Shown here in pieces: positions 16,427 through 25,145 of a stretch of DNA of 64,000 nt; positions within the stretch are counted from its first letter, which is position 1, and every line of letters begins with the position of its first letter. This DNA comes from Seleniivibrio woodruffii. Lineage in GTDB: Bacteria; Chrysiogenota; Deferribacteres; Deferribacterales; Geovibrionaceae. The stretch lies in assembly GCF_004339245.1 (NCBI RefSeq), contig NZ_SMGG01000003.1, positions 1,213,483 through 1,277,482 on the forward strand. Direction: 5' to 3'. The notes under the pieces were generated by a model that ran no database searches, was not told the origin of the DNA, and saw only the letters and a program-made list of their open reading frames with translations. The position numbers were made by a program, and so were the translations under genes.

Positions 16427-17411
16427 ACAGCAGATACTTAACAAACCCTTTGCGGAACTTCTGGCTGAAATGCCCTTTGCAGGCGACTTTTTCGAATCTC
16501 AGGGTTTTGAGGCTCCGAGTGGTTCTGTGAAAGACTTTATAGATGATCTCACCGACACACAGCTTGAGGACATGGGAATCGAGCCTTCGGAGTTCGTGAA
16601 CAACTTCATGACCTTCCTTGAGGCTGTGGGTTCAATGACCGAGAGAACGTCTGTGATAAGCAGCCTTACTATAACAGGCGGAATCAACAAAAAGGGCGAG
16701 GACGAAAACTTTGAGCTTGAGATAAAGGCCGGAGAAATAATCTGTATCGTAGGACCCACAGGCTCAGGCAAAAGCCGTCTGCTGGCGGATATCGAATGGA
16801 TGGCAATGGGTGACACGCCCACTAAGCGCCGCATAAAAATAAACGGAAACGACCCCGACAAGAGCTGGAGATTTTCTCCCGAGCACAAGCCTGTGGCACA
16901 GCTGTCCCAGAACATGAACTTTGTAATGGATCTGACAGCCAGAGAGTTCGTAAGGATACATGCGGAGAGCCGCTTCGTTCAGAATCCTGACGAGAAGGTG
17001 GAGCTTATCATCGAAAAGGCAAACGAGCTTGCAGGTGAAAAGTTTGACGGCGACACCCCTGTGACATCCCTTTCCGGCGGACAGTCAAGGGCGCTGATGA
17101 TAGCCGATACGGCCTTCCTCAGCAAATCCCCCATAGTTCTCATCGACGAGATAGAGAACGCTGGTATCGACCGCAAAAAAGCGCTTGATCTGCTTGTAGG
17201 CGAAGAGAAGATAGTTCTTATGTCCACCCACGACCCCATACTGGCTCTTATGGGTGACAAAAGGCTTGTTATAAAGAACGGCGGTGTGGCGAAGATAATC
17301 GCAACGTCCGCAAAAGAGCGTCAGAACCTTGAACAGCTTCAGGAACTTGACAAAAAACTCCTTGAGCTTCGCAACAGAGTGAGAACAGGCGACGTTCTGG
17401 AAGAGATATGA
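16419..17411 (+). CDS. ABC ATPase with DUF1858-like head, no permease
   Basis: Protein of 330 residues. The N-terminal 80 residues (FAELLAEMPFAGDFFESQGF) form a cysteine-free DUF1858/ScdA-like helical domain, akin to that of the first gene of the operon. The ATPase domain follows: Walker A GPTGSGKS at 112-119, a Q-loop region, signature LSGGQ near 218, Walker B IVLIDE and the switch histidine in STHDP. The tail is a charged helix. No membrane subunit is encoded nearby, so it is probably a soluble machine part. It overlaps the GTPase gene by 8 bp; the ATG at 16419 is preferred over one 9 bases earlier, but both are possible. Confidence 0.78.
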   Translation: MDRQQILNKPFAELLAEMPFAGDFFESQGFEAPSGSVKDFIDDLTDTQLEDMGIEPSEFVNNFMTFLEAVGSMTERTSVISSLTITGGINKKGEDENFELEIKAGEIICIVGPTGSGKSRLLADIEWMAMGDTPTKRRIKINGNDPDKSWRFSPEHKPVAQLSQNMNFVMDLTAREFVRIHAESRFVQNPDEKVELIIEKANELAGEKFDGDTPVTSLSGGQSRALMIADTAFLSKSPIVLIDEIENAGIDRKKALDLLVGEEKIVLMSTHDPILALMGDKRLVIKNGGVAKIIATSAKERQNLEQLQELDKKLLELRNRVRTGDVLEEI

Positions 17412-17704
17412 AAAAAGAGAAGAGGGTGGTCAAGGACGCCAAAGTCCTGACCGCCTTTATTAAAGTATATTGCAGGGAGAACCACGGCGGACAGGAATTG
17501 TGCGATGATTGCCGTGGGGTGCTGGAATATGCCCTGCGTCGCAACGAAAAATGCCCCCTCGACCCCAAACCCAAGTGCAAAGACTGCAAAATTCACTGCT
17601 ATAAGCCCGAAATGCGTGAGAAGATTCGCCGGATAATGAAATTCAGCGGCATCTGGTATATTAAGCGTGGGAGGCTGGACTGGGTCTGGCATTACTTTTT
17701 TTAA
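17408..17704 (+). CDS. Nitrous oxide-stimulated promoter family protein
   Basis: Small cysteine-rich protein of 98 residues matching the 'nitrous oxide-stimulated promoter' family (PF11756): KVYCRENHGG, CDDCRGVLEYA, KCPLDPKPKCKDCKIHCY and KFSGIWYIKRG are recognisable. Eight cysteines in its middle suggest metal or Fe-S binding. The family's biochemical role is not known. The start overlaps the ABC ATPase stop (ATGA), so it is the last gene of the operon. Confidence 0.8.
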   Translation: MKKEKRVVKDAKVLTAFIKVYCRENHGGQELCDDCRGVLEYALRRNEKCPLDPKPKCKDCKIHCYKPEMREKIRRIMKFSGIWYIKRGRLDWVWHYFF

Positions 17705-18170
17705 TGTTGTAAGTCTCATAAAGGCAGAGATTCTTCGTTTCACTCAGAATGACGGGAAATTTGCGTCATTGCGAACCTGCGTAAGCAGGTGCGGCAATCT
17801 CATCAGTTGAATCTACGAAAATGTAAATCCCCCTTAATCCCCCTTTGTTAAAGGAGGAGACAAAACTGAAACCCTTGTTTACGGTAATCACAAACATCGT
17901 CACTCTGAACGAAGTGAAGAGTCTCATAAAGGCAGAGATTCTTCGTTTCACTCAGAATGACAGTACGCAGTCTTCCATATCCAGTCTGCATGATGCTGAT
18001 ACTTCGATAACTTATGGTGGAAGTTTGCCACGCCTGCGGCTCGCAAAGACGATATAGCCTATCGTCACTCTGAACGAAGTGAAGAGTCTCATAAAGACAG
18101 AGATTCTTCGTTTAACTCAGAATGACGGCGAATTTTGTGTCACTGCAAACCCTGCCAAAGCGGCAGAAAG
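17705..18170. repeat. Repeat-filled gap before the DMT transporter
   Basis: The 504-bp gap holds no credible gene. It has three copies of GAGTCTCATAAAG(G/A)CAGAGATTCTTCG followed by ACTCAGAATGAC (about 17711, 17919 and 18083), a GTCATTGCGAACCTGCGTAAGCAGG element (about 17766), and one AATGTAAATCCCCCTTAA/TTAAAGGAGG element (17821-17863). GTCACTCTGAACGAAGTGAAG recurs at about 17899 and 18064. The compound arrangement is the same as in the other repeat gaps. Confidence 0.75.
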
Positions 18171-18208
18171 ACTTGTAAACGCCTGTTTATAAGCGTATAA
18201 TCCGACCC

Positions 18209-19108
18209 ATGACAGATAACCCCACCCCCAGATATGACAACGAGACAAGGGGCATCGCAATGATGCTCGGTGCGTCCGTGTGTTTCGCTTCCATGGGGTA
18301 TTTCATAAAAAAACTTACCGCCGATTTCTCCACCATGGAGATAATCTTCATGCGCAATCTGATAACCATGCTTATCATATTCGGCGCAATGGTCATCGTT
18401 CGTCCGGTGAGCCGTGGCGGAAAACCTTTTCTGCTTCTGATGAGAGGGGTTTACGGCATCGGAGCAATGATTGCCTATTTCTATGCCATCAGCGTTATGC
18501 ATCTCGCATCCGCCGCAACCTTTTCCAAAACTTCGCCTCTGTTCACGGCTCTGATAGCCATTCTGGTTATGAAGGAGAAGACCGACTGGCGGGTATGGGC
18601 GGCCATAGGCGTGGGTTTCGGGGGTGTACTTTTCATTTTGAAGCCGGGCGGGGAAGTTCCGCCGATGGGTTATGCCGCAGGGATACTCTGCGGGGTGCTG
18701 GCGGCGTTTGCCTATACCACTGTTCGGGGTCTGGCGGACTATTATGATGCCCGTATGGTGGTTTTCGTGTTCTCTCTGGTTGGGGTTGCCGCTTCGCTGG
18801 TATATTTCGGCTTTCTCTGGCTGACGGGCGACGCCCGTTATTCCGACTGGAATTTTCTGCCAACAGGTATCCATCTGACATATTTCATTCTTTCCGGAAT
18901 ACTGGCCTCTGCGGCACAGTTTCTCATGTCAAAATCCTACTACTACGGCAGAGCCTCGCTGATGGGGTCTATAAGCTACACCGAGCTTGTTTTCAGCGTT
19001 TTCACAGGTTATCTGGCCGGCGACGGAATGCCCGATCTGCTCTCTTTCTTCGGTATGCTGCTGGTTTTTGTCAGCGGTGTTCTCATTGTCAGAGCAAGAA
19101 AAAAGTAA
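18209..19108 (+). CDS. EamA/DMT superfamily exporter
   Basis: Inner-membrane protein of 299 residues with ten hydrophobic segments arranged as two EamA halves. The first half begins MMLGASVCFASMGYFIKKL and contains the typical RN(L) turn and SKTSPLFTALIAILVMKEK; the second begins about residue 150 (YAAGILCGVLAAFAYTTVRGLA). Such proteins export metabolites or amino acids; substrate unknown. The nearest gene on the same strand is nqrA, 115 bp on and with its own upstream region, so this is probably transcribed alone. Confidence 0.9.
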   Translation: MTDNPTPRYDNETRGIAMMLGASVCFASMGYFIKKLTADFSTMEIIFMRNLITMLIIFGAMVIVRPVSRGGKPFLLLMRGVYGIGAMIAYFYAISVMHLASAATFSKTSPLFTALIAILVMKEKTDWRVWAAIGVGFGGVLFILKPGGEVPPMGYAAGILCGVLAAFAYTTVRGLADYYDARMVVFVFSLVGVAASLVYFGFLWLTGDARYSDWNFLPTGIHLTYFILSGILASAAQFLMSKSYYYGRASLMGSISYTELVFSVFTGYLAGDGMPDLLSFFGMLLVFVSGVLIVRARKK

Positions 19109-19222
19109 ATAAGATTAAATTTATATTCTTTACATAAAAATAGTCCAAGTCTTTCTTGACATTGAAATTAGGTGGTTTACACTTATTGTATGAAACAATT
19201 CATTCTTTTCGGAGAAAGCTAA

Positions 19223-20542
19223 ATGATTTACCGAAAAATTAAAAAGGGGCTGGATCTGCCCATCAAAGGGCGTCCCTCCGATGTTGTGCTCGACCAGACG
19301 GATATTTCCAGAGTCGGGCTGCTGGGAGATGATTACCCGAATCTGAGGCCTTCGCTGAAGGTCAGAACGGGCGACAGGGTGAAAAAAGGACAACTGCTTT
19401 TCACCGACCGAAAGAACCCCTCTCTGATGTTCACCTCGCCTGTGGCGGGAGTTGTTGCGGAGATAAACAGGGGAGAGAAACGCAGACTGCTGTCCGTTGT
19501 CATTGAAAAGGACGGAAACGAGGCCGTGCAGTTTGACACGGATGTTATCGGCAGGGCGGAGGTTCTCGAATTGCTGAAGGTTTCAGGGCTTCTGACCAGA
19601 TTCCGCAGGCGTCCGTTCGCAACCTGCGTCAGTGCGGATGAGGAACCGGAGGCACTGTTTGTAAACTGCATGGACACACGTCCTAATGCGCCGGATATGA
19701 ACAGGATAATCTCCAGATACAAAGAATATTTTTACGAAGGGCTTAAGGCCGCCGCAAAACTTGCGCCCAAAACATATGCATGCACCGGAAACGGGGTTGC
19801 GATTGACAATGTCGAGGGGGTTGAGGCTGCGGTTTTCGACGGAGTTCATCCGGCGGGGCTCACGGGTACACACATCCACTTCCTGCGCCCTGTCTCACAG
19901 GGCAGGCTTGTCTGGACCGTTGATGCACAGACAATGATAGATTTCGGATATCTCATTAAACATAAAGAGCTTAACGAAGAACGCATCGTGGCTTTGGGCG
20001 GAGAGTTTGTAACCCCCTGTCATGTGAGAACACTCCACGGCGCATCCGTGAGCGAGCTTGTTAAAGGAAGGCTTAAGGACGGGGAGCTGAGGCTGATAAA
20101 CGGTTCAGTTCTGTTCGGACTTCCCTTAACACCCGAAACGGCCTATCTGTCCACTGATTTCGCACAGATTTCAGCCGTTGCCGAGCAGACTGAAAGACCC
20201 TTTATGGGCTGGCTGCTGCCTGGTTTCCATGTGCATTCGGTGATAAATGTTTTTGCATCAAAGGTTTTCGGCGAGAAGAGTATAAATTTTGACACATCCC
20301 TGAACGGCAGTCACAGGGCTATGGTTCCTGTGGGAACCTATGAAAAGGTGACGCCGATGGATATTCTGCCTACGCACCTTCTGCGTGCATTGCAGATGAA
20401 GGACTACGAAGGGGCGGAGAAACTGGGCGCACTGGAGCTTTCCGAAGAGGATCTGAGCCTCTGCACCTATGTCTGCCCGGGCAAAACGGACTACGCACCT
20501 CTTCTGCGTGATGCCCTCACCACAATTGAGAAGGAGGGCTGA
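19223..20542 (+). CDS. nqrA: Na+-translocating NADH:quinone reductase subunit A
   Basis: Membrane-associated cytosolic subunit of the NQR complex, 439 residues, close to the usual 445. The opening KIKKGLDLPIKGRP and the blocks SPVAGVVAEINRGEKRRL (barrel-sandwich fold), GTHIHFLRPV and MGWLLPGFHVHS are characteristic. NqrA contributes to the quinone-reducing side of the complex. It is the first of six ordered nqr genes plus a maturation gene. A TTGACA element about 62 bp upstream may be the -35, although a good -10 is not evident. Confidence 0.97.
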   Translation: MIYRKIKKGLDLPIKGRPSDVVLDQTDISRVGLLGDDYPNLRPSLKVRTGDRVKKGQLLFTDRKNPSLMFTSPVAGVVAEINRGEKRRLLSVVIEKDGNEAVQFDTDVIGRAEVLELLKVSGLLTRFRRRPFATCVSADEEPEALFVNCMDTRPNAPDMNRIISRYKEYFYEGLKAAAKLAPKTYACTGNGVAIDNVEGVEAAVFDGVHPAGLTGTHIHFLRPVSQGRLVWTVDAQTMIDFGYLIKHKELNEERIVALGGEFVTPCHVRTLHGASVSELVKGRLKDGELRLINGSVLFGLPLTPETAYLSTDFAQISAVAEQTERPFMGWLLPGFHVHSVINVFASKVFGEKSINFDTSLNGSHRAMVPVGTYEKVTPMDILPTHLLRALQMKDYEGAEKLGALELSEEDLSLCTYVCPGKTDYAPLLRDALTTIEKEG

Positions 20543-20543
20543 C

Positions 20544-21734
20544 ATGAAAAAATTCTTTGATAAATACAGGCATCTTTTCGAGAAGGGGGGCAGGCTGGAA
20601 CGCTGGTATCCGGTGTTTGAGATGGCCGACACCTTCCTGTACAACCCTCTGCACCGAACCAAGGGAACGACCCATCTGCGTGACGGAATAGACCTGAAAC
20701 GCATAATGATAACCGTTGTGGTCGCCCTTATCCCCTGTACGCTCATGGCGTTTTACAACACCGGACTTCAGGCCAACCTTGCCATTGCGGCTACGGGTAC
20801 TGAAAACCTTGAGGGCTGGCGGCACGGGCTGATTCAGGCTTTCGGTGTGGGGTATGATCCGCACAGCATCGGGGCGAATTTCTTCCACGGCGCACTGTAC
20901 TTTCTGCCGCTTTATATAGCCACACTGGCTGTGGGCGGCTTCTGGGAGCTTCTGTTCTCGGTGGTGCGCAAACATGAGATAGGCGAGGCGTTTCTGGTCA
21001 CCAGCCTTCTTTATCCTCTGATACTCCCCCCGACAGTACCCATCTGGCAGGCCATGGTGGCACTGTCCATTGGTCTGGTGCTGGGTAAGGAGGTTTTCGG
21101 AGGCACAGGGCGCAACTTCGTGAACCCTGCGCTTTTCGCAAGGGCTATACTGTTTTTCTCCTATCCGGCAGGTATTTCCGGCGACACCGCATGGGTGGCT
21201 CTGGACGGCTACAGCTATGCCACACCCCTTGCATCGCAGTCACTTTCCGGACATATCGACGTGTCATGGACCGACGCTTTTCTGGGGTTCATTCCCGGTT
21301 CAATGGGTGAAACCTCCACTCTGGCGTGTCTTTTCGGTGCGGCGGTGCTTATCTATACCGGAATAGGCTCGTGGCGGATAATCGTTTCGTCCGTAGCGGG
21401 GCTTTTTGCGCTGACATTTATGTTCAATATGATAGGTTCGGACACTAACTATATGTTCTCCCTCACGCCCGACTGGCATCTTGTGATAGGCGGTTTTGCC
21501 TTCGCAACTGTGTTCATGGCAACAGACCCTGTTTCGGCGGCATACACCGATACGGGTAAGTATTTCTACGGATTCCTCATAGGAGCCATGACCGCACTGG
21601 TGCGTGTGGTGAACCCAGCATATCCCGAAGGGGCTATGCTGGCGGTTCTGTTTGCAAACATTTTTGCGCCGCTCATCGACTATCTGGTGATGAAGGCGAA
21701 TATCGCAAGGAGGGCAAAGAGATATGCGGCCTGA
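20544..21734 (+). CDS. nqrB: Na+-translocating NADH:quinone reductase subunit B
   Basis: Integral membrane subunit of 396 residues with about ten transmembrane helices. It carries covalent FMN on the Thr of DGYSYATPLA (the DGxSxAT motif) and forms part of the sodium path. The start is placed at ATG 20544 because a GGAGGG site lies 6 bases before it. The gene follows nqrA by one base and overlaps nqrC by 11 bp. Confidence 0.97.
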   Translation: MKKFFDKYRHLFEKGGRLERWYPVFEMADTFLYNPLHRTKGTTHLRDGIDLKRIMITVVVALIPCTLMAFYNTGLQANLAIAATGTENLEGWRHGLIQAFGVGYDPHSIGANFFHGALYFLPLYIATLAVGGFWELLFSVVRKHEIGEAFLVTSLLYPLILPPTVPIWQAMVALSIGLVLGKEVFGGTGRNFVNPALFARAILFFSYPAGISGDTAWVALDGYSYATPLASQSLSGHIDVSWTDAFLGFIPGSMGETSTLACLFGAAVLIYTGIGSWRIIVSSVAGLFALTFMFNMIGSDTNYMFSLTPDWHLVIGGFAFATVFMATDPVSAAYTDTGKYFYGFLIGAMTALVRVVNPAYPEGAMLAVLFANIFAPLIDYLVMKANIARRAKRYAA

Positions 21735-22479
21735 AAGCGATCTTAGAACGTTTATAATTGCGCTGGTGCTTGCTGTTATATGCTCCTTTTTCGTGGCGGG
21801 GGCAAACGTGCTCCTCAAGCCCAGACAGGACATGAACAGGGAACTGGAACGCAAAAAGAATATACTTCTGGCGGCCGGAGTTCTGCAGGCCGACACGGAT
21901 GTGAACAGCGCATTTGAAGCTGTTGAGACATATCTTGTTGATATGCGCACGGGAAAGGCCGAAAAGGGGGATGCGGGCAAATATTTTGAGAGCATCCGCA
22001 GACTTGCCTCGTCCGCCGATGCGGTTCAGCTGAACAAACAGCAGGATGTCGCCGTTATCAAAAGCATTCCGGCGAAAATTCCCGTTTTCATCCTGCGTGA
22101 CGGCAGCGGACAGGTTTCGAAGGTGGTTCTGCCAATTTACGGTTCCGGTCTCTGGAGCACAATGTACGGGTTCATGGCTCTGAACGCAGATCTGAACACT
22201 GTAAGCGGCATAACCTTTTATGACCACGGAGAAACACCCGGTCTGGGCGGCGAGATAGACAATCCGCTGTGGAAGGCCGGCTGGGTTGACAAAAAGATAT
22301 ACGGCGACGACGGCTCGGTGGCTCTTTCCGTTGTGAAAGGGGCAAAGGGCGACAGCCAGATAGATTCTCTGAGCGGGGCGACAATGACCAGCAGAGGCGT
22401 TGAGAACACCGTCCGTTTCTGGATGGGTGCGGACGGCTACGGCAAATTCCTTGCTTCGCTTAAACAGGGGGGTGCTTGA
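21724..22479 (+). CDS. nqrC: Na+-translocating NADH:quinone reductase subunit C
   Basis: Single-span membrane subunit of 251 residues with a large periplasmic FMN-binding domain. A hydrophobic anchor is at about residues 11-33. The covalent FMN site is the second Thr of [11 protein letters not shown] near the C-terminus. The EP-T-like block [12 protein letters not shown] is also conserved. FMN attachment requires an ApbE flavin transferase, which is not in this window. Confidence 0.97.
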   Translation: MRPESDLRTFIIALVLAVICSFFVAGANVLLKPRQDMNRELERKKNILLAAGVLQADTDVNSAFEAVETYLVDMRTGKAEKGDAGKYFESIRRLASSADAVQLNKQQDVAVIKSIPAKIPVFILRDGSGQVSKVVLPIYGSGLWSTMYGFMALNADLNTVSGITFYDHGETPGLGGEIDNPLWKAGWVDKKIYGDDGSVALSVVKGAKGDSQIDSLSGATMTSRGVENTVRFWMGADGYGKFLASLKQGGA

Positions 22480-23090
22480 TGTCGGCAATGAAGGTCTTTA
22501 CAGACCCGATCATAAAGAACAACCCCATTGCGGTTCAGGTGCTGGGCATCTGCTCCACACTGGCGGTTACCACAAAGATGGAGGTGACACTCGTTATGGC
22601 GGTATCCGTTATGACGGTTACGGCACTCTCCAACCTCTTCATATCCATGCTGAGAAAGCTTATGCCCTCCAGCATCAGGCTTATAATCGAGATGACTGTG
22701 GTTGCCACTCTGGTCATCATCGCAGATCAGATCATCAAGGCCTACATGTTCGAGGTGAGCAAACAGCTGTCGGTGTTCATGGGGCTTATCATCACCAACT
22801 GCATCATCATGGGACGTGCGGAGGCATATGCCATCAGCAACCCACCGTTCAGAAGCTTTCTGGATGGTCTGGGCAACGGTGCAGGATACGGCCTTGTGCT
22901 TATCATAATAGCCACCATCAGGGAGATCGTTGGTTCCGGCAAGTTCTTCGGAATGACGGTTCTGCCCACGGTGAACTCAGGCGGGTGGTATCAGCCAAAC
23001 GGGCTTTTTCTGCTTGCGCCCAGTGCGTTCTTCCTCATAGGCATCCTGATATGGATAGCCAGACTGACAGTCGTTAAGGCGGAGGAGTAA
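22479..23090 (+). CDS. nqrD: Na+-translocating NADH:quinone reductase subunit D
   Basis: Integral membrane subunit of 203 residues with six helices, paralogous to NqrE in inverted topology. Recognisable blocks are [37 protein letters not shown] and GAGYGLVL. The cysteines in LGICSTLA and TNCIIMGR are those that hold the intramembrane Fe centre together with NqrE. The ATG at 22479 shares a base with the nqrC stop and has GGGGGG upstream; an in-frame TTG three bases earlier is less likely. Confidence 0.96.
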   Translation: MSAMKVFTDPIIKNNPIAVQVLGICSTLAVTTKMEVTLVMAVSVMTVTALSNLFISMLRKLMPSSIRLIIEMTVVATLVIIADQIIKAYMFEVSKQLSVFMGLIITNCIIMGRAEAYAISNPPFRSFLDGLGNGAGYGLVLIIIATIREIVGSGKFFGMTVLPTVNSGGWYQPNGLFLLAPSAFFLIGILIWIARLTVVKAEE

Positions 23091-23091
23091 T

Positions 23092-23700
23092 ATGGAAGCA
23101 TATCTTTCGCTGTTCATAAAATCAATTTTCATCGAGAACATGGCTCTGTCCTTCTTTCTGGGCATGTGTACGTTCATCGCTGTTTCAAAGAAGGTCGAGA
23201 CCGCTTTCGGCCTCGGTGTTGCGGTGGTGTTTGTTCAGGCCATAACGGTTCCGGCTAACAACCTGCTCTACAGGTTCGTGCTGAAAGAGGGTGCTCTGGC
23301 TTGGGCGGGTCTGCCCGACCTTGACCTCGGGTTTATCGGTCTTGTTACCTATATCGGCCTTATAGCCGCCATAGTGCAGATTCTGGAGATGGCGCTGGAT
23401 AAATACGTTCCGTCGCTCTACTCAGCACTTGGCATCTTCCTGCCGCTTATAACGGTTAACTGTGCAATTCTGGGCGGTTCGCTGTTCATGGTGCAGAGGG
23501 ATTATTCCTTCGGCGAGTCCGTGGTATACGGGTTCGGCTCCGGCATAGGCTGGGCGCTGGCGATCGTCACCATGGCGGGCATCAGAGACAGGATAAAATA
23601 TGCCGACACACCCAGAGGGCTTGGCGGCATGGGAATAACATTCATAACGGCAGGCATCATGGCCATAGCCTTTATGCTGTTTTCGGGGATAAAGTTATGA
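23092..23700 (+). CDS. nqrE: Na+-translocating NADH:quinone reductase subunit E
   Basis: Integral membrane subunit of 202 residues with six helices. Blocks include [22 protein letters not shown] (first Fe-centre cysteine) and [18 protein letters not shown] (second), with [11 protein letters not shown]. Together with NqrD it forms the iron site that passes electrons from the NqrF 2Fe-2S cluster to NqrC FMN. One base follows the nqrD stop; it overlaps nqrF by 4 bp (ATGA). Confidence 0.96.
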   Translation: MEAYLSLFIKSIFIENMALSFFLGMCTFIAVSKKVETAFGLGVAVVFVQAITVPANNLLYRFVLKEGALAWAGLPDLDLGFIGLVTYIGLIAAIVQILEMALDKYVPSLYSALGIFLPLITVNCAILGGSLFMVQRDYSFGESVVYGFGSGIGWALAIVTMAGIRDRIKYADTPRGLGGMGITFITAGIMAIAFMLFSGIKL

Positions 23701-24908
23701 CACTGCTTATAATGGGCGTCATCGTATTTACAGCTGTGATACTGCTTCTGGTGGGGGTGATCATCAACGCCAGAAGGATGCTTGTCTCAGCGGGAACGGT
23801 GACCATAAACATAAACCATAAGAAGGATTTCAGTGTGTCTACGGGCGGCAAGCTCATCAGCGCACTGGCGGACAACGGCATATTTGTTTCCTCGGCTTGC
23901 GGCGGCGGCGGTTCATGCGGCCAGTGCAGGGTGAAGATAGTGGAGGGCATAGGCGATATCCTGCCCACAGAGAAGACCCACATCAACCGCAGACAGGAGA
24001 AGGAGGGCTTCAGACTCTCATGCCAGACGGCTGTGAAAAACGATATTACCATCGAGCTTCCGCCGGAGGTTTTTGCGGCGAAAAGGCTTGAGTGCGAGGT
24101 TGTTTCAAACGACAACGTTGCAACCTTCATAAAGGAGTTCGTGCTGAAAGTCCCCGAAAAGGTGGATTTCAGGGCGGGCGGCTACATTCAGGTGGTTGTG
24201 CCCCCCTATGAGGCGAATTTCTCGGATTTCGATGTTGAAGAGCAGTACAGAAGCGACTGGGAGAAGTTCGGCTTCTTCAAGCTGAAAGCGGGCACAAAAG
24301 AGGAGATTCAGAGAGCATACAGCATGGCAAGCTACCCTGCGGAAGAGGGGCTTATAAAGCTGAACGTGCGTATCGCAACGCCTCCGTTCGGAAAAGAAGT
24401 GCCCCCCGGCATAGGCTCATCTTATGTCTGGAGCAGAAAACCCGGCGATATGGTCACCATAGCGGGACCTTTCGGCGAGTTCTACGGCCGCAACACTGGC
24501 AAAGAGATGCTCTTTCTCGGAGGCGGTGCGGGGATGGCTCCCCTGCGGTCGATAATATTCGATCAGCTATGCACCCTGAACACAGAGAGAAAGATAAGCT
24601 TCTGGTACGGCGGCAGAAGCCTGAAAGAACTGTTCTATACGGAGGATTTCAGGGAACTGGAAAAGAAGTATCCCAATTTCACATACAATATAGCTCTGTC
24701 CGATCCTCTGCCGGAGGACAACTGGACCGGATATAAAGGATTCATACACAACGTGGCTCTGGAGAACTATCTCAAAAACCATGAGGCTCCCGAAGAGATA
24801 GAATATTACCTCTGCGGCCCCCCTGTGATGATATCTTCCGTTCTCAGAATGCTGGACAGCCTTGGGGTTGAGCCGGACAACATATTCTTTGATGATTTCG
24901 GAAGCTGA
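23697..24908 (+). CDS. nqrF: Na+-translocating NADH:quinone reductase subunit F
   Basis: NADH-oxidising entry subunit of 403 residues. An N-terminal membrane helix (about 3-23) is followed by a [2Fe-2S] domain with [10 protein letters not shown] starting at Cys68 plus the last ligand in RLSCQT, an FAD domain with RAYSMASYP, and an NADH domain with [14 protein letters not shown] and YLCGPPVM. The C-terminus is the typical DDFGS. It passes electrons from NADH via FAD to the 2Fe-2S cluster. Confidence 0.97.
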   Translation: MTLLIMGVIVFTAVILLLVGVIINARRMLVSAGTVTININHKKDFSVSTGGKLISALADNGIFVSSACGGGGSCGQCRVKIVEGIGDILPTEKTHINRRQEKEGFRLSCQTAVKNDITIELPPEVFAAKRLECEVVSNDNVATFIKEFVLKVPEKVDFRAGGYIQVVVPPYEANFSDFDVEEQYRSDWEKFGFFKLKAGTKEEIQRAYSMASYPAEEGLIKLNVRIATPPFGKEVPPGIGSSYVWSRKPGDMVTIAGPFGEFYGRNTGKEMLFLGGGAGMAPLRSIIFDQLCTLNTERKISFWYGGRSLKELFYTEDFRELEKKYPNFTYNIALSDPLPEDNWTGYKGFIHNVALENYLKNHEAPEEIEYYLCGPPVMISSVLRMLDSLGVEPDNIFFDDFGS

Positions 24909-24909
24909 T

Positions 24910-25062
24910 ATGAAACAGTTTTTCGTTGTGTTTGGCGGAGTGTTCGTTGCTGTGGCGTTTTTTTCGCTGGTGCTTTTCATGCGGCGGAAAAAAAGCTCGT
25001 GCAGATGCGGGCAGGGACACTGCCAGACAGGCACCAAATGCGACTCGGATACGGATAAATAA
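24910..25062 (+). CDS. nqrM: NqrM-like Cys-rich membrane protein
   Basis: Protein of 50 residues with one N-terminal membrane helix (about 4-24), a basic stop (RRKK) and a cysteine cluster, Cys31, Cys33, Cys38 and Cys44. NqrM (DUF539) proteins have this layout, follow nqrF in many genomes and are required to insert iron into the NqrD/E site. This one is shorter than the usual 60-80 residues and the cysteine spacing is hard to align, so homology is inferred mostly from position and layout. It starts one base after nqrF stops; a terminator follows immediately. Confidence 0.65.
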   Translation: MKQFFVVFGGVFVAVAFFSLVLFMRRKKSSCRCGQGHCQTGTKCDSDTDK

Positions 25063-25084
25063 AGGGAGCTTCGACTCCCTTTTA
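25061..25084 (+). terminator. Intrinsic terminator of the nqr operon
   Basis: AAAGGGAG/CTCCCTTT stem with a CTTCGA loop and trailing T residues; it overlaps the stop codon of the NqrM-like gene. Confidence 0.85.
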
Positions 25085-25145
25085 TGTGTTAATATTTCAC
25101 ATATGCGTAAATATCTTATGTTGCGAAATACAGTAAATGTGAGAT

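Noticed and set aside
20469..20543. Upstream in-frame start for nqrB
   Set aside because: It would extend the protein far into nqrA; the ATG at 20544 has a strong ribosome site and the usual N-terminus.
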